Shown here: in pieces, positions 23,003 through 31,343 of the stretch
Layout of the letters: the number at the start of each line of letters is the position of its first letter
Numbering within the stretch: the first letter of the stretch is position 1
Assembly: GCA_036381125.1 (NCBI GenBank)
Contig: DASVDK010000198.1
Span: forward strand, 1-37,671
Origin: DASVDK01 sp036381125 [NCBI: Thermodesulfobacteriota bacterium]
GTDB taxonomy: Bacteria > DASVDK01
Reading direction: 5' to 3'
DNA: 37,671 bases
Program-made: the position numbers and the translations under genes
Notes under the pieces: generated by a model
Database searches by the model: none
Told to the model about the DNA's origin: nothing
Seen by the model: only the letters and a program-made list of their open reading frames with translations

Positions 23003-24304
23003 ATGACGATACGTGTCGTTCACTACCTGAACCAGTTCTTCGCAGGTCGTGGGGGCGAGAGCCAGGCGGACTGCGGGATCGAGGTACGAGAAGGCGAAGT
23101 CGGCCCCGGACAGCTCATCGGTCGGCACCTCGGGAACTCGGGGCGGATCGTTGCCACGGTGTCGTACGGTGACAACGCCTTCCACGTCGACCCGGAACGC
23201 TCCGCGGCCGAGGTGGTGAACGCGATTGCCCGGTGCCGCCCGGACGTCGTCGTCGCAGGCCCGGCTTTCGAGGCTGGCCGCTACGGACTTGCATGCGGCT
23301 ACGTCTGCCGAGCCGTTCAAGAGCGGCTCGGCATCCCGGCTCTGGCTGCCATGGCCCCCGAGAACCCCGCGGTCGAGCAGTTCCGGCGCGACGTCTACAT
23401 CATCCCGACGGGTCGTTCTGCGATCGACATGGCCCACGCGGCCCCGCCACTCGCGGCCTTTGCCGTGCGCCTGGCTTCGGGTGCGGAGATCGGCGCCCCT
23501 GAGCAGGAGGGCTACCTCCCCAGGGGCCGGCGTGAGAATGTCTTCGTGGAGCGCAGGGCGGCGGCGCGCATCGTGGACCTGCTGCTTCAGAAGGTTCGCG
23601 GCGAGATCTACCAGACCGAGATACCGGCCCCGGCGTTCGATCGCGTGCCGCCCGCGCCGGCGGTTCAACGGATCGAGGCGGCGACGGTTGCACTGGTGAC
23701 GGAGGGGGGTCTCGTGCCGAAGGGCAACCCCGACCGCATCGAGTCGACCCGACCGACCCGCTGGGGCAGCTACGACATCAGCGGACTGCCCGGCCTGCCG
23801 GCCGGGGACTTCCTGAGCATCCACGCCGGGTGGGCGCCGGAGACGGTCAACGAGAACCCGAACCGAATGGTACCGCTCGACATCGCGCGGGAGCTGGTCA
23901 GGGAGGGCCGAATCGGTGCGCTGCACGAACGGGTCTACGTTGCCGTCGGCAGCAGCTGCACGATCGAGAACGCGCAGCGGTTCGGCCGCGAGATCGCCGG
24001 GCGGCTCAGGTCCGCCGGCGTCCAGGCGGCGATCCTGACGGCGACCTGAGGGACGGGCACACGTTGCGGGGCAACGTTGGCGAAGGAGATCGAACGGGTC
24101 GGCATTCCGACGGCGCTTTTCACGCCGCTGGTCCCACTCGCCCTCATGGTCGGTGCCAACCGCATCGTTCCGGGTAAGGCCGTCACGCATCCGATTGGCG
24201 ATCCTGCGTTGCCGCCCGACGAGGAGACGGCGTATCGCCGGCAGCTCCTCGAGCGCGGCCTACGGGCAATCCGGTCGCCGATCACGGAACAGACGGTCTT
24301 CTAG
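23003..24304 (+). CDS. grdB: Selenoprotein component B subunit gamma, GrdB/GrdF/GrdH-like, with in-frame UGA = Sec349
   Basis: Read through TGA at 24047-24049, this is a 433-residue selenoprotein, matching the usual GrdB length of about 436. N-terminal part: VHYLNQFFAGRGGE and DNAFHVDPE. Sec349 lies in ILTATUGTGTRCGAT, followed by AKEIERVG, VGANRIVPGKAV, and the C-terminal DQTVF-like tail EQTVF. Component B binds the amine substrate and hands the carboxymethyl group to GrdA. In clostridial homologues I recall UGTC (UxxC) here; this protein has UGTG. Whether the substrate is glycine, sarcosine, betaine or another compound cannot be told. ATG 23003 follows a GAGGGGG-type site. It ends 26 bases before the SBP gene. 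Confidence 0.92.
24047..24077 (+). promoter_or_regulatory. SECIS element of grdB
   Basis: UGA at 24047-24049 is followed by a perfect 7-bp stem, ACGTTGC (24061-24067)/GCAACGT (24071-24077), with a GGG loop (24068-24070). Spacing from UGA to loop is 18 bases. The same GGG cap as in grdA and a G at the loop start fit a bacterial SECIS element. Confidence 0.85.
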
Positions 24305-24330
24305 AGGTCCATCGACAGGAGGATCAGGCA

Positions 24331-25383
24331 ATGCGTTATGTCGCCTGGCTCATCGTGGCTACCCTCCTCGCCGGCCTCGCGCCGAGCCCGGCTCCCATCG
24401 CTGGCGCCGCGCCGAAGGAAGTCGTCTTCATGTCCTGGGCTGCCGACTACGAGAAGAAGATCCCTGCGCTGATCGGCCCGGGCTTCGAAAAGGAGACCGG
24501 TTACAAGCTTGTCTATGTTGCGGCCACGAACTCGGCGGAGATCGTCGCGCGGGTCAAGGCGCAGGCGAGCGACCCACAGATCGACGTGATCTTCTCGGAC
24601 GAGGGGCCGCAGCTGCTCGCCAGGGAGTTGTGGCAGCCGATCGACGCGAAGTACCTGACGAACATGAACCAGATGTACGACCTGGCCAGGGTGGACGGCA
24701 ACCGCCGTGTGAGGCCCTTCGGCAGCGCCGTGGTGATCCTCTACAACACGGCCGTCTTCCGGGAGAAGGGCTGGGCGGCGCCGACATCCTGGAACGATCT
24801 CTGGGATCCAAAGTACAAGGGGCATGTCATCCTGCCCGAGGGGACGAGTCCGTACGCCTACGGCTTGACCGTCGTTGCCGCGGAACTCCACGGGGGCAGC
24901 GAGAGCAACCTCGGACCAGGGTGGGAGCGGATGAAGCAGCTTGCGCCCAGCGTGCGACTCTTTACGACCGGCTCCGCGCGCCTGGGTGATCTCTTCCGCC
25001 AGGGAACGGCGTGGCTCGCGGTGCACTCGGAAGGCGCAGCCATGCGCCTCCGCAACGCCGGCCTGCCGGTCGGGACCGCCTATCCCAGGGAGGGGGCCAT
25101 CTTCGCGCCGGCGTCCGTCGCCGTCGTGAAAGGGGGGCCGAACCCCGACGGCGCGCAACAGCTCGTCAACTACCTCATGAAGCCCGAGGTCCAGAGGGTA
25201 TGGTCCGAGAACTTCGGCTGGGCGCCGCTCAACCGGAACACCGTGCTCCCGGCCGAACTTGCCGCTCAGTTGAGCTACGGGCCGGAGCGGGTGGCGAGTC
25301 TCAAGGCGCTTGACGGGGAGCGGTACAGTGAGTTCCTTTCAGAATTCATCGAGCGCTGGAATCGAGACGTCCTCTCCCAGTGA
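24331..25383 (+). CDS. ABC importer substrate-binding protein (PotD-like) of the grd operon
   Basis: A 350-residue periplasmic binding protein. A Sec-type signal (basic MRYV, hydrophobic AWLIVATLLAGLAPS, cleavage near IAGAA) precedes the mature domain starting KEVVFMSWAADYEKK. Family 1/PotD features include DVIFSDEGPQLL, then WNDLWDPKYKGHV, and the C-terminal WNRDVLSQ. The ATG at 24331 has AGGAGGA (24317-24323). It sits 26 bases after grdB and shares that gene's less GC-rich composition, so it most likely delivers the substrate of the reductase; ligand unknown. Confidence 0.92.
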   Translation: MRYVAWLIVATLLAGLAPSPAPIAGAAPKEVVFMSWAADYEKKIPALIGPGFEKETGYKLVYVAATNSAEIVARVKAQASDPQIDVIFSDEGPQLLARELWQPIDAKYLTNMNQMYDLARVDGNRRVRPFGSAVVILYNTAVFREKGWAAPTSWNDLWDPKYKGHVILPEGTSPYAYGLTVVAAELHGGSESNLGPGWERMKQLAPSVRLFTTGSARLGDLFRQGTAWLAVHSEGAAMRLRNAGLPVGTAYPREGAIFAPASVAVVKGGPNPDGAQQLVNYLMKPEVQRVWSENFGWAPLNRNTVLPAELAAQLSYGPERVASLKALDGERYSEFLSEFIERWNRDVLSQ

Positions 25384-25384
25384 C

Positions 25385-26482
25385 GTGGGAGTGCCCGGGC
25401 TCGCCATCTCCAGGCTCTGCAAGCGCTACGGGCCCCACACGGTTCTGGACGACGTGTCGCTGACGGTGCGGGCGGGTGAGTGCCTCTCGCTCGTCGGGCC
25501 GTCGGGCTGCGGGAAGACGACGCTGCTCAACTGCATCGCCGGCTACGTCCGGCCGGATGGCGGCTCCATTGCCCTGGCAGGACGGCCGATCGACGACGTG
25601 CCCGAGCACCGTCGCGACACGGCGATGGTGTTCCAGAGCTACGCCCTCTTTCCGCACATGGACACGTTCGAGAACGTCGCGTTCGGTCTGCGGATGCGCA
25701 AGGTTCCGAAGGACGAGATTCGTCGGCGGGTCCTTGCCGCCCTGCAGATGGTTCGCCTCGAAGGCAGGGAGAGAAGCTACCCGAACCAGTTGTCCGGCGG
25801 CCAGCAGCAGCGCGTCGCGCTCGCCCGAGCCCTCGTGCTCGAGCCCAAGGTGCTGCTGCTCGACGAGCCGCTGTCGAACCTCGACGCGCGGCTTCGCGAA
25901 GCGATGCGCTTCGAGCTACGCGAGCTCCAGCAGAAGATCCGCATCACCGCGATCTTCGTCACCCACGACATCCAGGAGGCATTCGTCCTCTCGGACCGCG
26001 TGGCGGTCATGAGCGCCGGTCGGATCGAGCAGGTCGGCACGGCGGCGGAGATCTACGAGCAGGCGGCGACCGAGTTCGTCGTCACCTTCGTCGGGCCCTC
26101 GAACGCGTTCGCCGGCAAGGTAGCCGCGCTGGCGAACGGCACCGCCGACGTCCTCGCCGACGGTCTCCGCATTCGTGTTCCGCGCGACGCCCGCGTGACC
26201 CCTGGCGCCGGGGTGAGCGTCTACGTCCGTCCGGAGCGAATCTCGCTCACCGATCGGCCGACCCGACCGAACTCCTTCCCCGGGCGGATCGAGCGAATCG
26301 CCTACCTCGGCGGTTGGATCGACTACCTCGTGCGCGTCGAAGGCCACCTGGTCCGCGTGCAGACGGTGAACCACGGGAAGCCCATCGCGGTCGGTGCTGC
26401 GGTGCGTATCGAGTGGGAGGTCTCGGACGGCATCTGTCACCTCGATCGACAATCAACCGAACGATCGGCTACGCCCCGATGA
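25385..26482 (+). CDS. ABC importer ATP-binding protein (PotA-like)
   Basis: A 365-residue ATPase with Walker A GPSGCGKTT, Q-loop VFQSYALFPHMD, signature LSGGQQQRVALARAL, Walker B LLLDEPLSNLD, H-loop VTHDIQEAFV and a TOBE domain from about residue 270. The start is uncertain: GTG at 25385 is two bases after the SBP stop and gives the canonical start; GTG at 25391 is also possible; no clear Shine-Dalgarno is visible. The stop overlaps the permease start (ATGA). It drives the importer of the grd operon. Confidence 0.9.
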   Translation: MGVPGLAISRLCKRYGPHTVLDDVSLTVRAGECLSLVGPSGCGKTTLLNCIAGYVRPDGGSIALAGRPIDDVPEHRRDTAMVFQSYALFPHMDTFENVAFGLRMRKVPKDEIRRRVLAALQMVRLEGRERSYPNQLSGGQQQRVALARALVLEPKVLLLDEPLSNLDARLREAMRFELRELQQKIRITAIFVTHDIQEAFVLSDRVAVMSAGRIEQVGTAAEIYEQAATEFVVTFVGPSNAFAGKVAALANGTADVLADGLRIRVPRDARVTPGAGVSVYVRPERISLTDRPTRPNSFPGRIERIAYLGGWIDYLVRVEGHLVRVQTVNHGKPIAVGAAVRIEWEVSDGICHLDRQSTERSATPR

Positions 26483-27393
26483 CCACGCTGCGAAGTCTTG
26501 TCACGACCAACGTATTCACCTCGGCGAGCCTGGTCGGACGGCGACACGACCTGACGCCCGTAGTCCTGGTCCTTCCGGCAATCGCCGTCCTCGCCGCACT
26601 CTTCGTCCTGCCGCTCGCGTCCGCCTTCGTGATGAGCTTTCACCAGCACCATCCGGTGCTCGGCCTCCGGACCGAGGTCTTCACGCTCGCAAACTACGCC
26701 AGGCTCGGCGATTCGTACCACCTGGGCGTGTTCCTCAGGACGATCAAGATCAGCGGGCTCGTGACGGCGATCTGTTTGATCGTCGGGTATCCAATCGCGT
26801 ATTTCTGCTCGACGTTACCCCGTCGTGCACAGGCCGTCGTCATCCTCGGGTATCTCTCGCCCTGGCTCGTCAGCGTGGTGATCAAGGCGTACGGCTGGAT
26901 GGTGCTCCTGGCAGAGAACGGTATCGTCAACGGCCTGCTGCTTCGCCTCGGCCTGGTGGACGAGCCGATCCGGTTTCTCTATTCGGAGTTTGCGATCGCG
27001 CTCGGACTGGCTCATGCGTACCTGGTGTTTGCAATCCTCCCGATCTTCACGTCGCTCGTCGCCATTGACCGGAGACTCCTTCAGGCGGCCCGCAATCTCG
27101 GCGGAACACGGCTACAGGTCTTTCGGAGCGTCGTGCTCCCGCTCAGCCTGCCGGGCGTGGTTGCGGGCACCCTGCTCGTGTTCACCCTCACGATGGCGGC
27201 CTTTGCAACCCCTGCGCTTCTCGGGGGCGGTCGAGTCAAGGTGGTCTCCTATCTTGCATACGAGCAGGCGCTCCACCTGTTGAACTGGCCGCTCGCGGCG
27301 GCGATCGGCTTCGTCCTCATGCTCGTCACCGGTCTCGTCGTGTTCTCGTACCAGCGAATGAGCAGCCGCTTGCTGCGCGGCGTGGCGGGATAA
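26479..27393 (+). CDS. ABC importer permease (PotB-like)
   Basis: A 304-residue inner-membrane protein. An unusually long hydrophilic N-terminus of about 28 residues precedes the first helix (VVLVLPAIAVLAALFVLPLA). The EAA loop reads LQAARNLGGTRLQVFRSVVLPLSLPG. ATG 26479 overlaps the ATPase stop by four bases. One of two pore subunits of the grd-linked importer; base composition here is markedly lower in GC (53% in the line 26761-26820 by hand count). Confidence 0.91.
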   Translation: MTTLRSLVTTNVFTSASLVGRRHDLTPVVLVLPAIAVLAALFVLPLASAFVMSFHQHHPVLGLRTEVFTLANYARLGDSYHLGVFLRTIKISGLVTAICLIVGYPIAYFCSTLPRRAQAVVILGYLSPWLVSVVIKAYGWMVLLAENGIVNGLLLRLGLVDEPIRFLYSEFAIALGLAHAYLVFAILPIFTSLVAIDRRLLQAARNLGGTRLQVFRSVVLPLSLPGVVAGTLLVFTLTMAAFATPALLGGGRVKVVSYLAYEQALHLLNWPLAAAIGFVLMLVTGLVVFSYQRMSSRLLRGVAG

Positions 27394-27397
27394 CGGG

Positions 27398-28222
27398 ATG
27401 GCAGCGAAGGCTCCACGCGCAACGACCTCGTGGCGGCAGTACATGTCACCACTGGCCATCTTCAACTGGTTGGTCTTGCTGGCGGTCCTCGCGCCGCTGC
27501 TCGTGGTCGCGTACGTGTCGTTCACGCCGTCGAATTTCCTCGAATTGCCAGCGCCGACGCAACTCTCGCTCCGCTGGTACGGCGAGATCTTTCGGCGCGG
27601 CGGTTTCGTCGACGCTTTCGCGACGAGCGTCGTACTCGGCCTGACGGCCACTGCGGTGTCGGTGACGATCGGCACACTGGCTGCGTACGCGATCAGCCGC
27701 TATCAGTTTCCCGGCCGCGAGCTGATCGATACGCTCGTGATGGCGCCTTTGATGGTGCCGGGAGTCATTCTCGGCCTGTTCTTGCTGATCTTCCTGGTGA
27801 ACCTGCGCATGACGGGCAGCTTTCTCGGCCTTCTGGCTGCGCACGTGCTCCTGACCGTGCCGTACGCGGCCCGGACGGTTCGCGCGAGCCTCCGCGACGT
27901 CGACAGGAGCCTCGAGCGGGCGGCCCGAAACCTCGGCGCGCCGGGGTGGCGCGCGTTCGTCCTGGTGACGCTTCCCCTGATCAAGCCGGGCGTTCTGGCA
28001 GGGGCGATCTTCGCCTTCCTGATGTCCTTCGACAACCTGACGGTCTCGATCTTTCTCACCGATCGCCGGTTGATGACGCTCCCGGTCCGCATGTATCACT
28101 ACATCGTCGACATCACCGATCCCGTGATCGCTGCGGTGTCGACAATCCTTCTCGTTGTGTCGCTCGTGCTCGTGCTGTTTCTCGAGCGACTGTTCGGCTT
28201 GAAGAGACTCTTCGAGGCCTAG
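27398..28222 (+). CDS. ABC importer permease (PotC-like)
   Basis: A 274-residue inner-membrane protein with first helix LAIFNWLVLLAVLAPLLVVAYVSF (given in part here) and EAA loop ERAARNLGAPGWRAFVLVTLPLIKPG. The FAFLMSFDNLTVSIFL segment is typical of PotC-like permeases. It begins five bases after the PotB-like gene. It is the last gene with the lower-GC style; the next gene, four bases later, returns to the very GC-rich pattern. Confidence 0.92.
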   Translation: MAAKAPRATTSWRQYMSPLAIFNWLVLLAVLAPLLVVAYVSFTPSNFLELPAPTQLSLRWYGEIFRRGGFVDAFATSVVLGLTATAVSVTIGTLAAYAISRYQFPGRELIDTLVMAPLMVPGVILGLFLLIFLVNLRMTGSFLGLLAAHVLLTVPYAARTVRASLRDVDRSLERAARNLGAPGWRAFVLVTLPLIKPGVLAGAIFAFLMSFDNLTVSIFLTDRRLMTLPVRMYHYIVDITDPVIAAVSTILLVVSLVLVLFLERLFGLKRLFEA

Positions 28223-28226
28223 GGAA

Positions 28227-29474
28227 ATGAGGATGGGACAGGTCAGCCTGTGGAATGGGGAGACGAGGCCGATTGCGGCCGCCGTCGACCGCTCGCGCGT
28301 CGTCTCGTTCCTCTCGGAGACGGCCCGCATCAAGAGCTACAGCGGCGACGAGCGGGACATCGCCCGCTTCATGGCCGAGCGGATGCGCGGCCTCGGCCTC
28401 GAGGTGGCGCTCCAGGAGGTCCGCCCGAACCGCTTCAACGCGATCGGCGTCTGGCGGGGGGCCGGGGGCGGGCCTTCCTTCATGTTCAACGGGCACATGG
28501 ACACGAACCCGGCCGGCATGGGGTGGACGAAGGACCCGCTCGGCGGGGTGGTCGACCGCCGCTTCGTCTACGGCATCGGCGTCTCGAACATGAAGGCCGC
28601 CAACGCGGCGGCCTTCCACGCGGTCGAGGCGCTCAAGGCCTCGGGCTTCGTGCCGGCGGGGGACCTGATCCTCGCCTACGTCGTCGGCGAACTGCAGGGC
28701 GGCATCGGGACGTTGAAGCTCATCGAGAGCGGCGTCCGGGCCGACGCGTTCGTCGTCGGCGAGCCGACCGACCTCTCGGCCGTCACCTGCCACGCGGCGA
28801 GCTTCGTCTTCCGCATCCACACCTTCGGCAAGACGCGCCACCTCTCGAAGCGCGAGGAGGGGGTGGATGCGATCGAGAAGATGCTGAAGGTCCTCGCACG
28901 GCTCAAGCGGATGACCTTCAACGGCGCGAAGACCGCGCGCGACCGGGGGATCAACCGGATCAATGTCGGCGTCATGCGCGCGGGGGTGTCGCGCGAGTAC
29001 CACGAGTGGCGGGCGGCGCAGCTCGCCGACGTGTGCACGATCAAGGCGGCGGGGCGGATCGCCCCGGGCCAGACGCTCGAGGGGGCGATGGCCGACCTGC
29101 GGCGGATGCTCCGCGACCTCGGCCGAGAGGACCGGGACTTTCGCGCCGAGGTGGAGCTGGTCGACGACGAGCGGGTCTACATGCCCCCCTTCGAGGTCGA
29201 CCCGTCGGCCCCGGTCGTCCGGGCGCTCGCGGCGGCCCACCGCGAGGTCACGGGGACGAGGCCGAAGATCGGGGCGGTGGCGCCCTACAAGTTCTACGGC
29301 TCGGACGCGGCGCACCTCGCGCAGGCCGGCATGCAGGGCCTCGTCTACGGCCCGGGGGGCAAGTACAACACGATGCCCGACGAGCGGGTCGACATCGCGG
29401 ACCTCGTGAACGCGGCGAAGGTCTACGCGCTCACGATGGCCCGGATGACGGCCCCGGGCGCCCTGGCGCGGTAG
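28227..29474 (+). CDS. M20-family (ArgE/DapE/CPG2-like) hydrolase with altered metal-binding residues
   Basis: A 415-residue cytosolic amidohydrolase-type protein with M20 catalytic and dimerisation domains. The first metal motif is intact (GHMDTNP, His90 and Asp92). Other ligand positions differ from the usual pattern: GVSNMK has Asn121 where GxxDMK has Asp, GELQGG has Glu155-Leu156 where a Glu-Glu pair is usual, and YNTMPDE has Asn381 where AHTPDE has the His ligand. The catalytic Glu155 and dimer-domain His (RHLSKREEGVDAI) are kept. It could be a mono-metal hydrolase or a non-hydrolytic relative. ATG 28227 is used; ATG 28233 is possible. It leads the high-GC operon with GntR and amidohydrolase. 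Confidence 0.88.
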   Translation: MRMGQVSLWNGETRPIAAAVDRSRVVSFLSETARIKSYSGDERDIARFMAERMRGLGLEVALQEVRPNRFNAIGVWRGAGGGPSFMFNGHMDTNPAGMGWTKDPLGGVVDRRFVYGIGVSNMKAANAAAFHAVEALKASGFVPAGDLILAYVVGELQGGIGTLKLIESGVRADAFVVGEPTDLSAVTCHAASFVFRIHTFGKTRHLSKREEGVDAIEKMLKVLARLKRMTFNGAKTARDRGINRINVGVMRAGVSREYHEWRAAQLADVCTIKAAGRIAPGQTLEGAMADLRRMLRDLGREDRDFRAEVELVDDERVYMPPFEVDPSAPVVRALAAAHREVTGTRPKIGAVAPYKFYGSDAAHLAQAGMQGLVYGPGGKYNTMPDERVDIADLVNAAKVYALTMARMTAPGALAR

Positions 29475-29480
29475 GCCGCC

Positions 29481-30158
29481 ATGACGGTGGGCCGCATCGT
29501 CAGACCGGAGCCGATGTCGCGGCAGGTCTGCCGCGAGATCCGCGAGGCGATTCTCAGGGGCCGCATCCCGCCCGGTCAGCAGCTCGTCGAGGCGGAGCTG
29601 GCCAGGAGCCTCGGCACGAGCCGCACGCCGGTCCGCGAGGCGATCCTCTTCCTCCAGGCCGAGGGGCTCGTCGAGCCGCTCGCGGGCGGCGGCGTCGCCG
29701 TCAAGGACATCCGGCGGGAGCTCGAGGACATCGTCGGCGTCCGCGAGGCGCTCGAGGTGTACGCCGTGCGGCGCGCGGTCGAGCGGATCGGACCGGAGGC
29801 GATCGCGAGGCTCGAGGCGAACTGCGACGAGTTCGGCGCCCTGCCGCTCAAGGCGGTCGAGCGGCGGGCGCGCCTCAACCGGGAGTTCCACGAGACGCTC
29901 GTCGGCGCCTCCGGCAACGCGCGGCTCCTCAAGATCCTGAGCGACCACCACGAGTACTTCCTCGTGGCCTCCCGCCTCTACGACGAGGAGACGGTGCGCC
30001 GCTCGGCCCCGGAGCACCGGGAGATCCTCGAGGCGGTCAAGGCGAGGGACGCCGCCCGGGCCGAGGCGCTGCTGCGCGCGCACATCACCGGCGCGGCGGC
30101 GTCGATCATCGACGGGGCCGGCCGGCCGGCCGGCGGCAGGCGGGAGAGGATGGGCTGA
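29481..30158 (+). CDS. GntR-family transcriptional regulator, FadR/FCD type
   Basis: A 225-residue DNA-binding protein. The N-terminal winged helix (about residues 10-75) contains GQQLVEAELARSLGTSRTPVREAI; residues about 80-210 form the helical FCD ligand-binding domain with metal-binding positions such as REFHETL and the EHREILEAV motif. It lies between the M20 hydrolase (6 bases upstream) and the amidohydrolase, whose ATG overlaps its stop by one base. It is a candidate to bind the GGTATACC-centred palindrome at 18517-18528, and to regulate its own operon; both are inferences. Confidence 0.92.
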   Translation: MTVGRIVRPEPMSRQVCREIREAILRGRIPPGQQLVEAELARSLGTSRTPVREAILFLQAEGLVEPLAGGGVAVKDIRRELEDIVGVREALEVYAVRRAVERIGPEAIARLEANCDEFGALPLKAVERRARLNREFHETLVGASGNARLLKILSDHHEYFLVASRLYDEETVRRSAPEHREILEAVKARDAARAEALLRAHITGAAASIIDGAGRPAGGRRERMG

Positions 30159-31330
30159 TGCTGATCCGCTGCGAACTCCTCATCGACGGCGTCTCGACGG
30201 AGCCGAAGCGCCGGGCCTCCGTCCGGGTCGAGGGGGCGAACATCGCCGCCGTGGGCGAGGACCTCGCGCCGGCCCCGGGCGAGCCGGTCCTCGACCTCGG
30301 CGGGTGCACGGTGGTGCCCGGCTTCGTCGACTGCCACGACCATCTCGGCTTCGACGCGGGCGAGCCGAAGGACCGGCTCACCGCCGAGCCCAACGAGTGG
30401 GTCATGGCGAAGATGGCGGCGCGCGCCCGATGGGCCCTCGAGGCGGGCGTGACGACGCTGCGCGACATGGGGGAGAAGAACCACGTCGACCTCCTCGCGC
30501 GCAGGGCGATCGCCGAGGGGCTCTTCCCCGGGCCGCGGCTCCTGGTGGCCGGCCGGAGCATGACGATGACCGGCGGGACGCAGAGCTGGTTCGAGGGGAC
30601 CGAGGTGGACGGTCCCGAGGAGATCCGCAAGCACGTCCGCCGCGAGGTGAAGGCCGGCGTCGACGTCCTCAAGATGTTCGCCACCGGCAGCGCGGCGACG
30701 CTCCGCGTCGACATGCAGCTCCCCTGCTTCACGAAGACCGACATGACGGTGGCGGCCGAGGAGGCGCACCGCGCCGGCAAGCGGCTCGGGGTCCACGCGC
30801 ACAGCCCCATCGCGGTGCGCTGGGCGGTCGAGGCGGGCGCGGACACGATCGAGCACGGCGTCTTCCTCGACGAGGAGGTCCTCGCCCTCATGGCCGAGCG
30901 CCGGGTGCCGCTGATCCTCACGTCCGGGTACTTCCAGGCGGCTGCGGCGCGGACGGACGTCCCCGAGTACATGCGCGACCGGTCGAAGGCGGCGCTCGAC
31001 CGCTACCTCCGGACGATGGCCGCAGCGCGGCGGCTCGGCGTGCCGGTCGCGGTCGGCACGGACGAGAACCACGGCCGGATCGACATGGAACTCGCCTTCA
31101 TGGTGAAGGCCGGCTACACGCCGCTCGAGGCGCTCCGGGCGGCGACGGCCGCCGGCGCGGCGGCGTGCGGCCTCGCGGACCGGACGGGCGCGGTCAGACC
31201 CGGCCTCGCGGCCGACCTGGTGGCGCTCGCGGAGAACCCCCTCGAGCGGGTGGAGGCGGTGGCCCGGGTCGTCCTCGTGATGAAGGACGGGGTCACCTGC
31301 GTCGACCGGACGCGGTCGGCAGGGAAGTGA
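30158..31330 (+). CDS. Metal-dependent amidohydrolase (imidazolonepropionase/prolidase-like)
   Basis: A 390-residue TIM-barrel hydrolase. Metal ligands are visible in order: His60 and His62 (CHDHLGF), Lys172 (DVLKMF, potentially carbamylated), His213 (HAHS), His233 (EHGVF), and Asp302 (GTDEN). The N- and C-terminal strands form the composite beta domain (VVPGFVD; GAVRPGLAADLVAL). ATG 30158 overlaps the GntR stop. Together with the M20 enzyme it suggests stepwise hydrolysis of a cyclic amide, dipeptide or N-acyl compound supplied by the downstream importer. The substrate cannot be specified. Confidence 0.91.
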   Translation: MLIRCELLIDGVSTEPKRRASVRVEGANIAAVGEDLAPAPGEPVLDLGGCTVVPGFVDCHDHLGFDAGEPKDRLTAEPNEWVMAKMAARARWALEAGVTTLRDMGEKNHVDLLARRAIAEGLFPGPRLLVAGRSMTMTGGTQSWFEGTEVDGPEEIRKHVRREVKAGVDVLKMFATGSAATLRVDMQLPCFTKTDMTVAAEEAHRAGKRLGVHAHSPIAVRWAVEAGADTIEHGVFLDEEVLALMAERRVPLILTSGYFQAAAARTDVPEYMRDRSKAALDRYLRTMAAARRLGVPVAVGTDENHGRIDMELAFMVKAGYTPLEALRAATAAGAAACGLADRTGAVRPGLAADLVALAENPLERVEAVARVVLVMKDGVTCVDRTRSAGK

Positions 31331-31343
31331 AGGAGAGGACGAT

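Noticed and set aside
24047-24049. TGA in grdB read as the gene's end, with a separate small hypothetical at 24077-24304
   Set aside because: The downstream piece is the conserved GrdB C-terminus in the same frame, and a SECIS-like stem follows the UGA.
28113-30083. Long minus-strand frame opposite the M20 and GntR genes
   Set aside because: Shadow of high GC3 coding sequence; no domain recognisable.
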